This document shows, one piece after another, positions 11,250 through 25,298 of a DNA stretch of 64,000 nucleotides. Position 1 is the stretch's first letter; every line of letters begins with the position of its first letter. This DNA is from Hevea brasiliensis (taxonomy: Eukaryota > Streptophyta > Magnoliopsida > Malpighiales > Euphorbiaceae), in NCBI RefSeq assembly GCF_030052815.1, contig NC_079501.1, positions 96,984,190 through 97,048,189 on the forward strand. Direction: 5' to 3'. The notes beneath the pieces were generated by a model that was not told where the DNA came from, searched no databases, and saw nothing but the letters and a program-made list of their open reading frames with translations. The position numbers were made by a program, and so were the translations under genes.

Positions 11250-11415
11250 AATGATTGACAAGCTATACAATAAGAGATAGTTATTTCTATTTCTCACCAT
11301 AAATATGACTAGTCTCAATAGGTAGAGAGAGGCTTGAAATTTGAGATCTCCCCACTTTTTACACTTTAAAGATGAAAGAATACCATAAGACTACACCTTA
11401 ATCACCAATTCGAGT
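11250..11415 (-). repeat. Second SINE-like sequence
   Basis: Minus strand: GATTAAGGTGTAGTC (box-A-like) near 11390 and GGGAGATCTCAAATTTC (box-B-like) near 11340-11356, with AT-rich 3' sequence. It resembles a degenerate tRNA-derived SINE. It was assigned by eye only. Confidence 0.3.
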
Positions 11416-14400
11416 CTTTAATTATAACTTAATTTATAAGTTTATACTTAAAAGAAATTCAATTGAGGTTGAGATTCAATTAATAAGAAAAGTAAAAGTG
11501 TCACTTTAGTGCCTACACAACATATGTTGGCATATTATAAGATGGAAGTTTGAAATAAAAGACTTTGGCATCCGTCAATTTTAAAAAAGTGTGCTTTTTC
11601 TTTAGAAAATCTTATCAAATTCAACTATGAAATTAAACATAAATTTATATAGCCAATCAAGTTTAATATAGTTAGCCTCTTCATTATTTTTAAAGGAATT
11701 GTGTAATTGTTGTAACTCACCATGCATGCCATTGCTCTTTTGATCTTCTCTATTTATATGTGTATATAATTTATAAGAAAATATTTTTTATTTTAATTTG
11801 TAGTAAAACATATTTTTAATTAAATAACTCTGAGTTTATAACTCAATATATATATATATATAGAAGATTTCATTAGATAAATAAAAATAAATAAAATATT
11901 AAAATATAAAATTAATTATTATGAGTGAGATTTAAATTCTGTCCCATTTCCTCTTAAGTATTTTAATGTAAATTATTAAAGATCATTTAGGAACTTATAA
12001 AAATAGCGATACAAAAATAATATTACAAGGTTTGGTGAATATAAGAAAAAAAATGAAAATATTACCAAACAATTTAAAATTAAACTTAATATGCATAGCA
12101 TTATTTATTTTAATTATTAAGATAAAAAAATTAAGATTAAATTAAAATAAATTAACAAATAATATACAATGAATCATTTTATTTTAATTTAAACATTCAA
12201 ATAATAAATTTTATTTAAGTCAAAATATATTAGTTAATTCTAAGTAATTATAAATAAACGAATAATTTAAATTTTAAGTTTGTGGCAAATTCAAATTATT
12301 AAATAAAAATTAAGCATGGAATAAATAGGGGCAAGTCCATTGCCCATCGTGGATCCGTTCTTAAAGTAAATATGAACAAAATAGTAAAAATATATAATAA
12401 AAATTTCTATTTTTAATTAATTTATTTTATAAAAATTATTATTTTATTAGAAATGGGATTTTTTTTTTCTATTTTAAGACGTAAAATTGATCACTTTCAA
12501 TGAATTGTCATTTCGTGGTATTGACCATTAAGTAGTGGGGGTGTGGGAAACCCTAATTTCCATAAAAAAATTTTCCTTTTTTCTTTCTTTTTCCGTGGTA
12601 CCAAACAGCACTTTAAATGCTTAAGATCCTCACATTTCGGCTTTCAATTCATCACTTTGTAAAGGCAAATTGGACAAACATTGTGAATGGTGATCGGTGA
12701 GTGGCCTACACATGAAATCCAAACCAAATACAAACCCATTTTCACAGTTGATTCCATTAATTATACCAAGACCACTACCTAAAGAGGGGACAACACACAC
12801 CACTTTGAACTCTTGTCCCCTACAACACTAATTACTTTTCTTTAATCATCCATTAAACACTAATTAACTTTACATTAATCATCTTCCTCAAGAAGACCAT
12901 ATGTTTGTAATCATGGCGTTGGTTTTTAATTACAAGCTTTACAATTTTGAATCTTCTTTAAGCTTGCTCATACTCCATTCTGAAAAACTGTTCTAGGACT
13001 CCATTATAATTGCACTCTGAATTTTTTTTTTTTTTTAATAGTCGCACTCTGAATTATTAATAATAGTGCAATTATACCTTAGCGTTGTTAACTATATTGT
13101 TAAAAACTAACAAAACTGCCATCTCAACTGTATTAATCCGCCAACTTAATAGAATTATCAAGATACAATTGTTAAATAGTGTTAATAGCTGAAGTGGCAG
13201 TTCTATTAATTTCTAAAGGTATGGTTAAAATTAGGCATGATCACAATGTTATTAATAATTTAAGGTGCAATTATTAAAAAAAAAAAAAGAAGTTTAAGAT
13301 TTAATTGTAAAAATAAGTAAAATTTGAGATACGTTTAGCCATTTTCTCAAAAATTTTCTTGTCTCGATTTATTATGGAATCGAGACAGATATATGTAAAT
13401 CTCATTTATTTAATATTCTCATCATATGTTATATATTAAATTCATAATAAATCAAATTTAAATAAAAATATTTTCATCTATTATGCATAAATATGCATAC
13501 ATGGTATAAATTACAAATATTATATTTTATATTTGAATACTTGTGGTATAATAATTTGTAATCATATTTATTAATTTTTATACTTGAAATATTTAATTTA
13601 TCAATTACAGTTGGACCATGTTATGTATTCTCAATATTAATGGATGGACATGGCCATAAATGATCTTCATATTTTATATTAGCATATATTATGCTTGTGC
13701 TTTACTCTTTTGCAATGCTAACATAACATATGCAAACAGGGTGTTATTTTTAACATATAAGGAATTTAAATTTAAATTTTTTTTTTATAATTGATCTGAT
13801 AACATAAGATTTAAATTTAAGACTTCATAATTTTAAAAATGAGTCAATATCACTAAATTAATTCAAATGTGAGGCAGTACACCCCTTCACATCCAGGTAT
13901 AAATATCTGGAGTATGAAATTTTCAAACAAACACATATGCAGATGGTTCAATATTATAAACAAGGTAGACTCTAATACTATACGAAGAAAATGAATCAGA
14001 TTTAACTCTACCCAAAAAATATTTCAAAGGAATAAGATTTATTTAAATTTTATATTTAATTTAAATACCTCATTCGAAAGTGGAACAATATATATATATA
14101 TTAATGTTTAAAAACAAAAATTCACAACAGAAAAATTTATATGCATGATACTGGCAAAGTCAAGTCAAAATCAAAGCAGGAATATCATATGTGGTGGTGG
14201 TGGTTAAGACAACACACCATGTTGTTACCAATTGTAAGAAATAACACATCAAACCAAAGTGGCAATCACTATTCATTTTGGATGCTTACCCTAATTTTAA
14301 ATTTACTTTGTATTTTACATTGTATGGAAATAGTAGCAATTCAATAGTAAACACAAAGTTGTGAAAACCCCAACCCATCACATCCACTACTTTTGTTAGA

Positions 14401-15619
14401 TATGGATGGTGGGATTCATATTACAGAAGATGAAAGCCACCTTCTATGAAGTAAAACCTTCCATGTCTACTTCTACCCACCCATCACAATGTTGTTATTA
14501 GAATCAGCTGAAACTTGCTATTGGAAAAAATATATATTTTTAAATATATTAATTAAAGAGTATTAAAAATTAATTTAAAATTAAATTTAATAAATTTTAA
14601 TTATAAAAATATAATAATAATAAAATAATTTCTTTCAAATTATTTTTTCCACAATATTTAAAATTATATATTTTTTCTTTCTGAAAAACAGTTTCAACTT
14701 TTACTAAGTGCCCCAAGACAAAACAACAAGGCCATTTTATTCATGGTGTACTCTCTTCTTTTTTTCTTATTTTGTTGCTTTTACCATTGGTTTATTACTT
14801 TCTTAGAAACAAAATTACCTTAAAATCTCCCTCATGTGTGTTTGAAAACTACAAGTTTAAAAAAATTTAATTTAATTAAATTTTTTTTATCAATTATTAT
14901 GTTTAAAAATATAAATAAGTAAAAAATAATAATTCTTTTAATTTAACAAAAAAATTATTTTAAAAAATATAAATCAAGCAAAAAGTTAAATGATTGCATA
15001 TAAATTCAATTGAAATGCCAAAGTTCAAATCTTACCACTCTAAAGAGATAGTTTGAAAAAAAAATAGAATTATTATAAAAAATACTATAAAAATAAAAAT
15101 TATTTCATTTCAAATCCCCATAAATTTGATTTAAAAAAAAAAATTCCCCATACAAACCTACAATAATTTTGTTAGCTTGTTTGAAAAAATGAACAGAACC
15201 AATGAGCAAACCAAATGGAAGAAGCGTCAAACAGCAACATTGCCCTAAATCTCTCAATCCTCCAACCAATATACACAAACATCATTACTATACACTAAAG
15301 GAGGGCAACCATTTACTGTTCCTAAAAACAGTGATAGGTCCCCTCTACTCCTCTTTTTTTTTCCCCTATTTATATGACACATGTTGACCGTAGAGAGATG
15401 AAGAGTCAGGGGTGTTATTGTTTCTACAGTTTCTAATTATAATTGTCACATCACAATCAGTGTTCATATATCAAATTATCTTCTTTCAAATAAAATTTAT
15501 AAAAAAAAAATAATTTCTAAATCCTATAGATTAATCCATTAGATTATGTTTTTCAATGTTAATAAAAAAAACTAATTTTTACTTTTTTTTAACATTCAAC
15601 AATATAATAACAAATAATT

Positions 15620-15660
<41 letters not shown>

Positions 15661-16272
15661 AATTATTTTTTCTCATTTCAATTTATACTTTAATTTTAAT
15701 TGTTTCAAATTATTTAATTATTATTATCATTATTGAAATAACTTTGAAATTTATTATTTAATAACAATGTTGTGATAATTTTCCCTATTTCATTTCTTTA
15801 TTTTTTTAGTGTTTTTTTTTATAATTTTTTATTGTATTATTAAAAATTTATATTTTCTTTTTAATTTTTACATGATATTTCTTGAATTTTGACTCACCAC
15901 AATATTTTTTTTAATTAATTAAATTTCTTGAAATAAAATGAATGCTTAATCCCTTTTAAATTTTTATATAGATATTTTATTTTATTAATCAAATTTTTAA
16001 ATTTTTATTTATTTTAATATTTAAACCATTTATATGTTCATAAATAAATTGATTTTCTTATAATTTTTGCATTTTTGTTTTCAATTTAATTTTTTTTAAT
16101 TATTAAATTTGCATTCATTATTAATGTTTTTCTTAAATCAGTTTTAAGATTATATTATTTTATGATAAAATAAATTTTACTTTATTAATCTATTTAAGCA
16201 TTATTTCTTTAATTTTTTTTTCTATAAACACTACTTTAAAATGGTAGGATTTTGATTAAAATTATTATTTTT

Positions 16273-16320
<48 letters not shown>

Positions 16321-17430
16321 CTTAAATATATTTTAAAATAATATTTATAAACTTTTTATAAAGTCTATTTAAAATTATTAATCTATTAACACTTCATTTG
16401 AGAAGAGACAAAGGAAAGTAAGATTTTATAAAATAAAATTTTTTAAAGTAAAATTTTTTATAATTTTCAAACCTTCTTAACTTTTTAGCGATTGAAAAGA
16501 CGAAAAAAATTTTTTTTTAAATATTTAGAAATTTTAAAGAAAAAGTTTTAATAGATTGAAAAATAAAAATTTTTGGATATTTTTAAAAATCATACTTTAA
16601 AAAATCTTCCACTCTCTCAAACACAAATTCAAGATTTTTAAACCTTGAAAGGCCTATCATTACTTTAAAAAACCTACTTCCAAATAAAGGGTAAATATGT
16701 AATTATAAATAATAAATAATTAAATTCACTTTCCTTTTAAATTTTAATGTAGATTATAATATATTTAATTTATTTTTTAATAATTCAAAAAATTTTAAAA
16801 CAATATGCATAAACATTTTAAAACAATGTGCATATACATTATTTTTGTACACTAAACCTACTACTCAAAAGTAATATTATACACCTTCTTTATTACTTTT
16901 TTAAACAATCATTACTATTATTTTCTTTTATAATTATACTCTATAATTAATTTTTTTTAAATTATATATTTATTCCATGTATTATGATAAATAAATAATA
17001 AATATAATATTATTAATATTAATTTATTTTAAACCAAACTACGTACGCATCATATAATATATTGAATAATTAAAATTTTATTTCACTTACATTATGATCT
17101 ACACATAAATAATATGCAATGTAATTTTTTTTATATATTTTTAAAATAAAATTAGATGTATTTTCAAGAAAAATATATTTTTATTAATTATATTAATATA
17201 ATAAATATATATACATAAAGATTTTAAAAAGCTTCCAGGGAGAAATCCCATAAAATAAAATAAAATAAAATAAATGCATAACGCCTTTTTTGCTTCAAGG
17301 ACATCACAATAAAATACAATTGTACTGCCTCTCACTTCATCTGATGTTCATTTCTCCATCCAATATCCTTACAATGTCAACACAGTTCATGACATTTCAA
17401 TATAACTGTTCTCTACAAAGCAGAGATTAA
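11416..17430. other. AT-rich intergenic region without a recognised gene
   Basis: Six kilobases of mostly A/T sequence. It holds (AT)n at about 15621-15659, (AAT/TAA)n at about 16276-16320 and many homopolymer runs. Less AT-rich patches at 12600-12900, 14140-14510 and 15190-15420 were read on both strands. They show no domain, no splice-joined frame and no RNA gene that I can support. They may be decayed transposon sequence or distal regulatory DNA. Confidence 0.6.
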
Positions 17431-18229
17431 CCAAAATATTACACATTCTGAGGGAAAAAAAAAAAAAAAAAAGAGAGAAAACTATATTTGAAGAGGGGAA
17501 AAAAGACACAGTATATGATTGAATGAATGCAAGGTATATTACTGACTTGAGACCTATAAAAACAGTAAAAGAAAAATAAAAAATGCAATGCAGGATGCAA
17601 AACCCTCAATAATATGATGAAGACCCCCAACCAAGTATACCAAAGAGTGCTGCAGCTAAAATACAACCCAACCATGACACACATGATGATGAAATGATAT
17701 GATATGAATGATGAAAAAGACCAAAAAAAAAAAAGGGAGGGGGTAAAAAAAATCAGGAATGAAATGTGGGTCTTCCAAAATGTGGCACCTGTTTCATCAA
17801 GTGTCACTAAACTTCAACCAATCACTAGTAATCTACTTCAACAACCTTAGAGATTACCACCAGAACAGCATGAGATGTCTCAACCATGACAGAGATCATT
17901 AAATAGCAAATGACAAGTTGCTGCCGGACTTGTATATTCAGCAAATCAAAGTTACCTCTCCCCCTCACTTGAACCAATTCTGAGCTGTAACTGATATTCT
18001 CTTAAGCTTTCAACATATGCCTTCACTATCACTTTTACCCACATCCACAAAGTAATCACCACCCAATTCCCAACCCCATGGTGCTGATGTGACAACCTGA
18101 AGACTGATAACTTTGTTATCCAAAAATGGCAGATGACCTGACACAAATGCAACCCTGGACCCCGACTCAATACACCCAAATGCATGCAGGGACTTGTAAA
18201 AGGAAAGAGCATGCCAAATCACATAAACC

Positions 18230-20970
18230 TCAAATAGAAATTGCACGACTTATGGCCAACTTGGCCCATTCAGCAGATTCCTTAATCATATGGTCTTCAG
18301 AAGACAAACATTCATTTAAGAAGTCTTTGCTAGAAAGAGATTGCTGTATCAAAGAACCAGCATTACTTCCCAGTGTATCGGCTAAATCTCCAAGGACCCC
18401 AATGGCAGTTTTCATTACTAAATCATCCCTGCATCAAATAAATTATAGCAAGTCACAAACAATAATGTAATAAAAAATTAAAAAAAAAAAAAAAAGCGCA
18501 CACACTTTATGAATGTAAAATAAAAGATGAGACCATATTTCAGTAGAACATACATATCCTTCTCCATGTATATACTATCCAAGAACTGAAGGATGTGTGG
18601 TGCATAAGGAATCAAGAGCTGAGTCTTCGGAGAGTTCTTAAACCCTTGAAGAATCCCTGAATATGCCTCCAAAATTCCATTCCTCAATGAATTTGTGTAC
18701 TCAGTCATTTCATCATCAGCCCCAGCTGTATGGGCAGATAACTCTGCAGCACTTTGTAGCATGGGCATGGCATACATCAAGTACTTCTCAAAATTCTCTC
18801 CTATTGCCAGTGCAATGTCACCAAAGCTCGAGAATATGGGAGGCTTCACAGACCGGTGCAACTGGTTGCTTGATAAATCTTTGAGAAGCTGTGTCATAAT
18901 CCCATCACAGTAAGGCAAAATTTTATCCTCCAATGCCCTGCAAATATCGCCCACAACACCAACTGTTACAGCACAGACTTGGTACTCCTCAAAATTTTGA
19001 AGACCCATTTCCAAATACTTATAAAACTCTGGCATGTATTTCGCAAAATCCAGGCCCGTTGCATAGGCAAGGGCTCCAATGGCAAGCATGGCCTCCTCGT
19101 GCACAGTAGCACTTCTACAAGCAAAAACCCTCAGGAAGAGTCCCATTATTTGATCTGCATACTGCATGAACACATACTTGGTTGGCTCTGATGACCCTAG
19201 CTTCTGAATTATTACCTGTAAACATCCACAAAGAAGGCCTTGTAATTCACTTTGCCTCTCTCTCTCATCAGATGAAAGCTTCTGGCCCTCAAGAGTTTTA
19301 TGAAGCTCCATCATAATTACAGGGACTAATTGCAAAACCATGGGTGCTGTTTCATCAGTTGAGCACCTCACCACTTCATTTAATGTTTCATAAGCGGCAG
19401 TCCTCAAACGCGATTCTCCAGCATCCTCTCTATGAGTAACAGTGAGAAGTGCTTGAACAATTTCCTGGAAATATGGAGTCAGTGGCGATGATGGGCCCAC
19501 CACTTCATAACCCTGGGCAAGAAAATAAAGGGCGCCACATGCCTTCTCTGCTACATTTGGAGCATCTTTCATGCTCTGAAGCAGTACAGTGATGATCTGT
19601 TGGCAATTTGCCTGAGTAATTATGGGTGCATCTATGGTTGAACCATGAAGAAATTCAAAGATTCGTCCAAGGGTCCATGCAGTGGTGTCCTTGACATGGT
19701 TATTTGGATCCTTGGTCAAAGCACTTAGCATGAAATTCAAGGCAACATTAACAATAGGAATTAACTTGTCAGGGGAAGGACCCTCCAAGATTGAGCCAAA
19801 GGCATAAGTTGCTGCCTCTCTCTGCCTCCAATCTGGTTTTGTAATATTTTCTTCAATAAATGGCATTACAAGTGGGACAATATCATCTCCCACAGTTCGA
19901 GCAACCAAACCAAGACATGTACCACCAGCCATTGCAATGTTCCAAGCACCTTCATCTTGATCTTGGTCCTCCTCTTGCTTTAGAAGTGTCTCCAACAGCA
20001 TTGGGACAAGAGCAGGAAGTGCCTGCTTAATAAAATAAAAGCAAGGAATATCAGAGTCCCCAGTGAAATCATCCCCATATTCTTCCAATATTTCTATCTC
20101 CTCATCACAAATTGAGCTCCAAAACTCAATTGCTTGAAGAGCCACAGGTTCCTCATCTTCCCTCACAGCCTTTGCTGTGATGCTAAAGATGTCCTGGATA
20201 TAAGGCGTTAATTTCTCATAATAACTTGATGAAATCGAGACCAAACACTCAAAAGCAGCCTGCCGTATCTTCACTTCTGGAGACAGAGTTGCCTCACAGA
20301 CAACTCTCATGATATAATCACGCTCCATATCATTGGAAAAATTTGCTTGCGCAAAGCCTAATGCATTGTATAGTGCTCGGGTGGCTGCAAGCCGAACATC
20401 ATTGTTTCCTTCAGACGCATTCATACCCTGAACTACTGCTGTAAGTATTTTATTCACTTGGTCTTGATCTATAACATCAGGAGAGACTTCCTCACATAAA
20501 TATCCAAGAGTCTCTAAAGTGGCTTGCTTGACATGAGAAGGAAGCTGGTGAATATTTGATAAAAGTGATACTATCAGCTCAGGCCATTGTTTCTGAGGTA
20601 ATTCAATACCTGCGATCTTGGCAATGACTTGAGAGGCAGTTGACCGAGCATCAACTACAGGAGAGGAAAGAGTCTTTAACAAACATGCCTTGATTTGGCT
20701 TTTCACATTGTTGTCCAGTGACAACCATCTTTGAACAAGCTCAAGTTTTCTATGTTGTTCCTTGGCATCCAATGCATTTTTAAGTATTAAACCAGCTAAT
20801 TTGCGGCTATCTACAGGTTTCTCATCATTTGCTAGCTCACTAGAGAGTGATAGCAAAAAACTGGAGAGGTTTTGCTCCTGGAACTGTTTTAAGCTTTCTT
20901 CTGCATGTTTACGCACATTTCCATCTATTGATTGTGCATTCAAAAGCACCTGGGTAACTTCCATTGCCAT
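18230..20970 (-). CDS. KPNB1: Importin subunit beta-1 (871 aa)
   Basis: Nuclear import receptor. It binds importin-alpha/cargo, docks at FG nucleoporins and releases cargo on RanGTP in the nucleus. Coding exons are 18554-20970 and 18230-18428. The join restores an in-frame Met (MEKDM-DDLVMKTAIGVLGD) and gives 871 residues, close to the family length of ~870. The N-terminus MAMEVTQVLLNAQSIDGNVRKHAEESL starts the importin-N region; the rest is HEAT-repeat helices, including ATYAFGSILEGP and an acidic EEDQDQDEG loop. The C-terminus has SSEDHMIKESAEWAKLAI. The ATG at 20970 lies one base after a 3' splice site (ATATGCAG), so the preceding intron is in the 5' UTR. Without the splice, the big exon would read through into intron sequence at its 3' end. 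No defect is seen. Confidence 0.96.
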
Positions 20971-22078
20971 ACTGCATATGAAAACATCAAATTTCAAATG
21001 GTTAGATAAGTACACAATGGCAATCAACAATCCATTTCAGCTAGGGATCCAAGGATGCAACCAAAAAAATACAACAAAAAATATGCCACTTCAAAAGCAC
21101 CGGAACAAAGACCACCAATGAGGATTAAATTAAAAGCTGAAAATCTATTAATGCTTTTTAGATAAAATTTAATATCTATACCTAACAGAGAAGAAGATAA
21201 ATAATAGCTTACGTTAAATTGTTTGCTTTCGTGGACAATCCAAACAACACATATTAAAAGTCAAGATTACAAATTCAATATTTTATTTCCATTATTTTTA
21301 TCATTTCTACTCCAAATCCGACAGACATCATCCATGTTTCAGCTACCTTAAATAACTTGTGTGTCCAAGTCAAAACTACTTTTGGTATAAAGAAACATAA
21401 GAATAACACAATCACCACGAAAGGGCAAAAGAAAAATATCAAAAGAAGCATGCCCTCAAAGCCCTAATGCACGCTAAGAAGTTAACAGCAGTTTAGTGGA
21501 AGCCATATCTGCAGATGCCAAATCTTGTTTTATACAAATGAAAACATTTGTAGAAACTAGAAACTGAATAAGTTAATTTTTATTAAGCCTCTCCATTCAC
21601 TCAAAAAAACACTGAAATACGCTCAAATAATAAAGCAAAAACACTGTAAAATTCACTCAAAGGAAATAATAATCACTATTAAATTCACCCAATACAGTTG
21701 ACAAAGCTCAACTACATTCCCGTTTTAAACTAAAAACTTAAAGCGATCCATCAATTTCAGTACAACAAATTGGGCCAAAAAGAATCTCAAATTCATAATT
21801 AAGAAATTGAACAAAAAAGACACAGATCCGAATCCGATTCAATTAACAGCAAAAGCATCCAAAAAAAAAACTCGATCATAATTATAGACACGATCCAAAA
21901 AAAAATTCACAAGCTAATTAAATAGAAGGAAAAAAAAAAAAAACAGAATCAAATAATTACAAGTGAAATCCATATTAATAGGAATCTGAAAGAACAGATT
22001 ATTCGAGATCAAGTTACTAAAATCATCTTAATTCGCGAAAATCATAGAATCAATATCTAGAAGGAATACAAAATTTAC

Positions 22079-22200
22079 CTGAATGAAAGATTTTTCCGAC
22101 GAGGGAAACAGCGATTTGAAACCCTAAAAAGGCAAAGAAACGACACAGAGAACAGCGAGAGTGCGTTTGGGTGTGAAGAAGAAAACGCGGATGCAAAGCT
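22079..22200 (-). other. KPNB1: Importin beta-1 5'-UTR exon and promoter-proximal sequence
   Basis: On the minus strand this pyrimidine-rich leader (TTAGGGTTTCAAATCG and neighbours) ends in TTCATTCAG followed by GTAAATTT at 22078, a good 5' splice site. It pairs with the acceptor at 20972-20973, giving an intron of ~1.1 kb entirely in the 5' UTR. The intron is T-rich on the sense strand, as plant introns are. The upstream limit of the exon is not determined. Confidence 0.7.
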
Positions 22201-22788
22201 GGACTTGACATAACGCGAATCAATCTCTCTTTTCTTATTATTATTATTATTATGGGTAATTATTAACTACCACAAGCTCCACAAATTAATCCGTGGATTC
22301 CACCTTCTGTTATTCCATAATTGGCCAAATATTTTGTTTTTTGAGTCAAAGTTGTATTCAATTTACAAGGTCGAAGTGTTTAACGGTTGGGATTGCAGAT
22401 CAGATAATTATTGACCATGTTGGTGCAAAACAACTCACAACTTAGCGAGATGGGGAAGTTTAGTTGACGTGTGGGTCCCTGGTGTAGAAAGGTTAATGAT
22501 CCAACGGTGAAGATTAAATTTGATGAAGGCAAGCCAATCCTGGATGATTTTCCTTTTGTACGGTGCGCTGGGTACAGTTGGTTAAGAATCAATGACGTGT
22601 GTTTCTAACAAAAGCAGATGCTGCAGCAATAACGTCGAAGTATCTGGATAAGGACGTTAAGGTAGCCATGACCGCCGGTCCGGTCTGGTCCGGCCAAAAT
22701 TGCCAGTTTTGATTTGAGTGAGGGAAGATCGGAAAAAAATTACTTGGGTCTGATTTCTAATGGCTTCAACTGTAATCAGTCGGTATAA
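22201..22788. other. Intergenic region upstream of importin beta-1
   Basis: Presumed promoter side of importin beta-1. It contains an (ATT)n-like tract near 22235 and otherwise mixed sequence. The open frame on the minus strand at 22380-22592 has no family signature and I do not accept it as a gene. Confidence 0.5.
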
Positions 22789-23042
22789 GGGTGAGTAGAA
22801 TTTGAATCAAAAAAACAAAATGTAGAAATTCAATTCAATTTTCTTGATAAATCGTATGATTTTATTTTTAATAAGTAAAAAAAAAACACGAAATTAAATA
22901 CAAACAAAAAAACAAATTAAATGAACCAATTCAATTTGAATTAATATGTTTTTTCTTAATTCGATTTGGTTTAGTATTAATTTTGATTTATCTAATTTTA
23001 TGATGTTTCATACTAGATTAAATTGATCATTATTCACCTCTA
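22789..23042. mobile_element. AT-rich element with inverted ends (MITE-like)
   Basis: It begins GGGTGAGTAGAATTTGAAT and ends ATTATTCACCTCT, whose reverse complement (AGAGGTGAATAAT) resembles the start. The interior has repeated AATTCGATTTGGTTTAG-type motifs, also seen near 61545-61985. It is probably a fold-back non-autonomous element; the boundaries are approximate. Confidence 0.35.
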
Positions 23043-24526
23043 CAGGCTAATTATGATTGTGTTTGGAAGGATAGAAGGTGTTTTCTAAGTATAGTTAGTA
23101 GAGTTTTTAAAGACCTCTAAAAATTTTGTTTCAACTCACCAAATTGATAAGTTAATGAGATTTTTTAAAAATTTTTGAAAGTTTGAAAATCATGAAAAAT
23201 CTTATTTTAAAAAATTTTATTGTATGATATCATATTTTATTTTATTCGAGTGTAAATGTCACGAACCAAAATTTTAAATCGTGACCGGCGCATAATTTAA
23301 GTATTCTTAAATCATGCAAGCCTTATCAGAGTATCTTGAATGAATATATTGTCACTTACTAATTCCAAAAATAGACAAAATTCAATTAAACAAAATGCTG
23401 AATAAACATCATAAATATCCCATAGGTAAACTGCGGAGTCTCTACAGATTTCAATAAAAACTTAAACTGTTCAATAAATTAAACTAATTATTAGCCCGAG
23501 AAAACATGAATTCAGCCATACCATGAGAATAAATCAAAGTTGTCCCTCTCCAGAAAATGGACTGAATATTTGGATCAGCTGCAGAATTCTACTGATGCAA
23601 AAACGGATAATGACAGAAAAGCGTGGTTTGAGCTAGATGCTCAATCAATGATAATTATAGCACACAGCGGAATAGGAACAGTGGACGCTTGATTAATTTC
23701 ACAATAAATTTTCTATTCAATAAAATCATGCTCATCTTTGTCAAAATCATTAATAAAATAACTTCATAAAACATATATATAAAAGAAAATTCATTCAATA
23801 AAAATTTTAGGTACTGATTGCACGGTGATGATACCCCACATCACCAAAGGCCAGATGGTAAGCGCGCTACCAGATATCAGATACCTTCCTCCTCCTTCAC
23901 AGATATCAATGCATATGATACTAATGCAAACAAAAAACTGCAATGATGCATGACTCGACAATGCAACCTAATACCGTGATAGTCCACACGGTGGGGTCAG
24001 ATAACAGAAACAGATACTGGGCATAGGTACCAATTCAAAATAGAAAATCAATTTGTACAAATCAATCAAAATCAATAAAAAATTTCAGAATAACTGATAG
24101 TGCAATTCCAATAGTGTATTTCAATAGTTTCAGAGAGTCAATAAAATCAAATCAATCTCAAATCAATTCAATAACACATCGGTAAATCTTATAGTCAAAT
24201 ATCAATCAATATAAATACATTAAAGGCCTGTTTCCGGAATCCTAATGGGTCTAATGCAGAGATAGTTGACAAAAATCAATTATTTAATCAAAATCAAAAT
24301 AAAATTCAATAATAAAATAAAACTGTAGAAAATCACATATAAAATAATTGTTAAAATATTAATTTAAAATTTCATTTAATAACAAACTTAATGCTAAGAA
24401 ATTTTGAAAGGGACTAAAACGGTGCCATGTACTATAATTACCACTCATCTGGAATCTTCAAAATAATAGCTAGATTCAATAAAAGAGAGATAATTTCAAC
24501 TGACAGAATGAATATTTGAATCTCTT

Positions 24527-24656
24527 ACATACTCAAAATATAAAGAAAATATCAAATAATAATAAAATATAATAACTTTTATATATATATATATATAAAT
24601 ATAAAAGTTATTATATTTTATTATTATTTGATATTTTCTTTATATTTTGAGTATGT
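24527..24656. repeat. Perfect 56-bp inverted repeat inside the 3' LTR
   Basis: Arms 24527-24582 and 24601-24656 are exact reverse complements, separated by an 18-bp AT-rich spacer. The left arm corresponds to ordinary LTR sequence; the right arm and spacer have no counterpart in the other LTR (near 29870-29925). It could form a long hairpin in single-stranded DNA or RNA. Confidence 0.93.
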
Positions 24657-24657
24657 A

Positions 24658-24660
<3 letters not shown>

Positions 24661-24723
<63 letters not shown>
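24661..24723. repeat. (AT)n microsatellite in LTR
   Basis: A run of AT dinucleotides of about 63 bp. The homologous run in the other LTR (about 29923-29983) is of similar length. Confidence 0.92.
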
Positions 24724-24726
<3 letters not shown>

Positions 24727-25298
24727 TGAAGGTTATTATTTCACAGTAATCATGATCAACCCAATTCAATACCAATGATCAAAGAAAAAAATAAATTTCT
24801 AGAGTAGTTGTAACAAATCGAAGAAAGAAAATAAAATTAAATTCACCCATTATTAAATAAAGAATGAGAATTTTTACCTTGAAAACAGAATCGAATATGA
24901 TGAATAGAGAAGTAAAAATTTAGGGATTCTCTGTTGAGAGTATTTGATAGAAAAAGGAGGTGACAAACAGGTTTTGAGAGCAAAGTTTAGCAGAATAGAT
25001 AATTAGGGTATATATATATTTCAAGAGTTCTATTAGGTGTAGAATGGGATAAGAGTTATTATTGAACTGGGTTGTCCAGACTGCAGATATATATTTAATT
25101 TCAAAAATATATATATATATATATATCTAAAAATAAATAAGCAGACCATCCAATAAAATATATATATTTTTTATAAATATATTAAATTATTGTTAGCTAA
25201 TTAAAATAAAATAATAATAAATAATAAATGTATATGGGTTTTCACATACTTCCCCCCTTAAAAAAAAATTCGGTCCCCGAATTTGAATAGACAAAATT

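Larger units (their letters stand above)
23257..25246 (-). repeat. 3' LTR of the gypsy element (1,990 bp)
   Basis: On the minus strand it starts TGTGAAAACCC and ends GGTTCGTGACA. It is nearly identical to the 5' LTR except for two large differences. It keeps a ~370 bp segment (about 23760-24127) that the other LTR lacks, and it has gained an inverted duplication plus AT run around 24527-24723. Confidence 0.93.

Noticed and set aside
14141..14347. 68-codon plus-strand frame with a Trp run
   Set aside because: The Trp run comes from a short GGT repeat; no start context, domain or splice partner.
17439..17807. 122-codon minus-strand frame rich in Phe/Ser
   Set aside because: Poly-A/T derived, hydrophobic by composition and downstream of the importin gene; possibly its 3' region, not a gene.
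20762..21121. 119-codon plus-strand frame
   Set aside because: Antisense to importin beta-1 coding sequence and its 5'-UTR intron; no family features.
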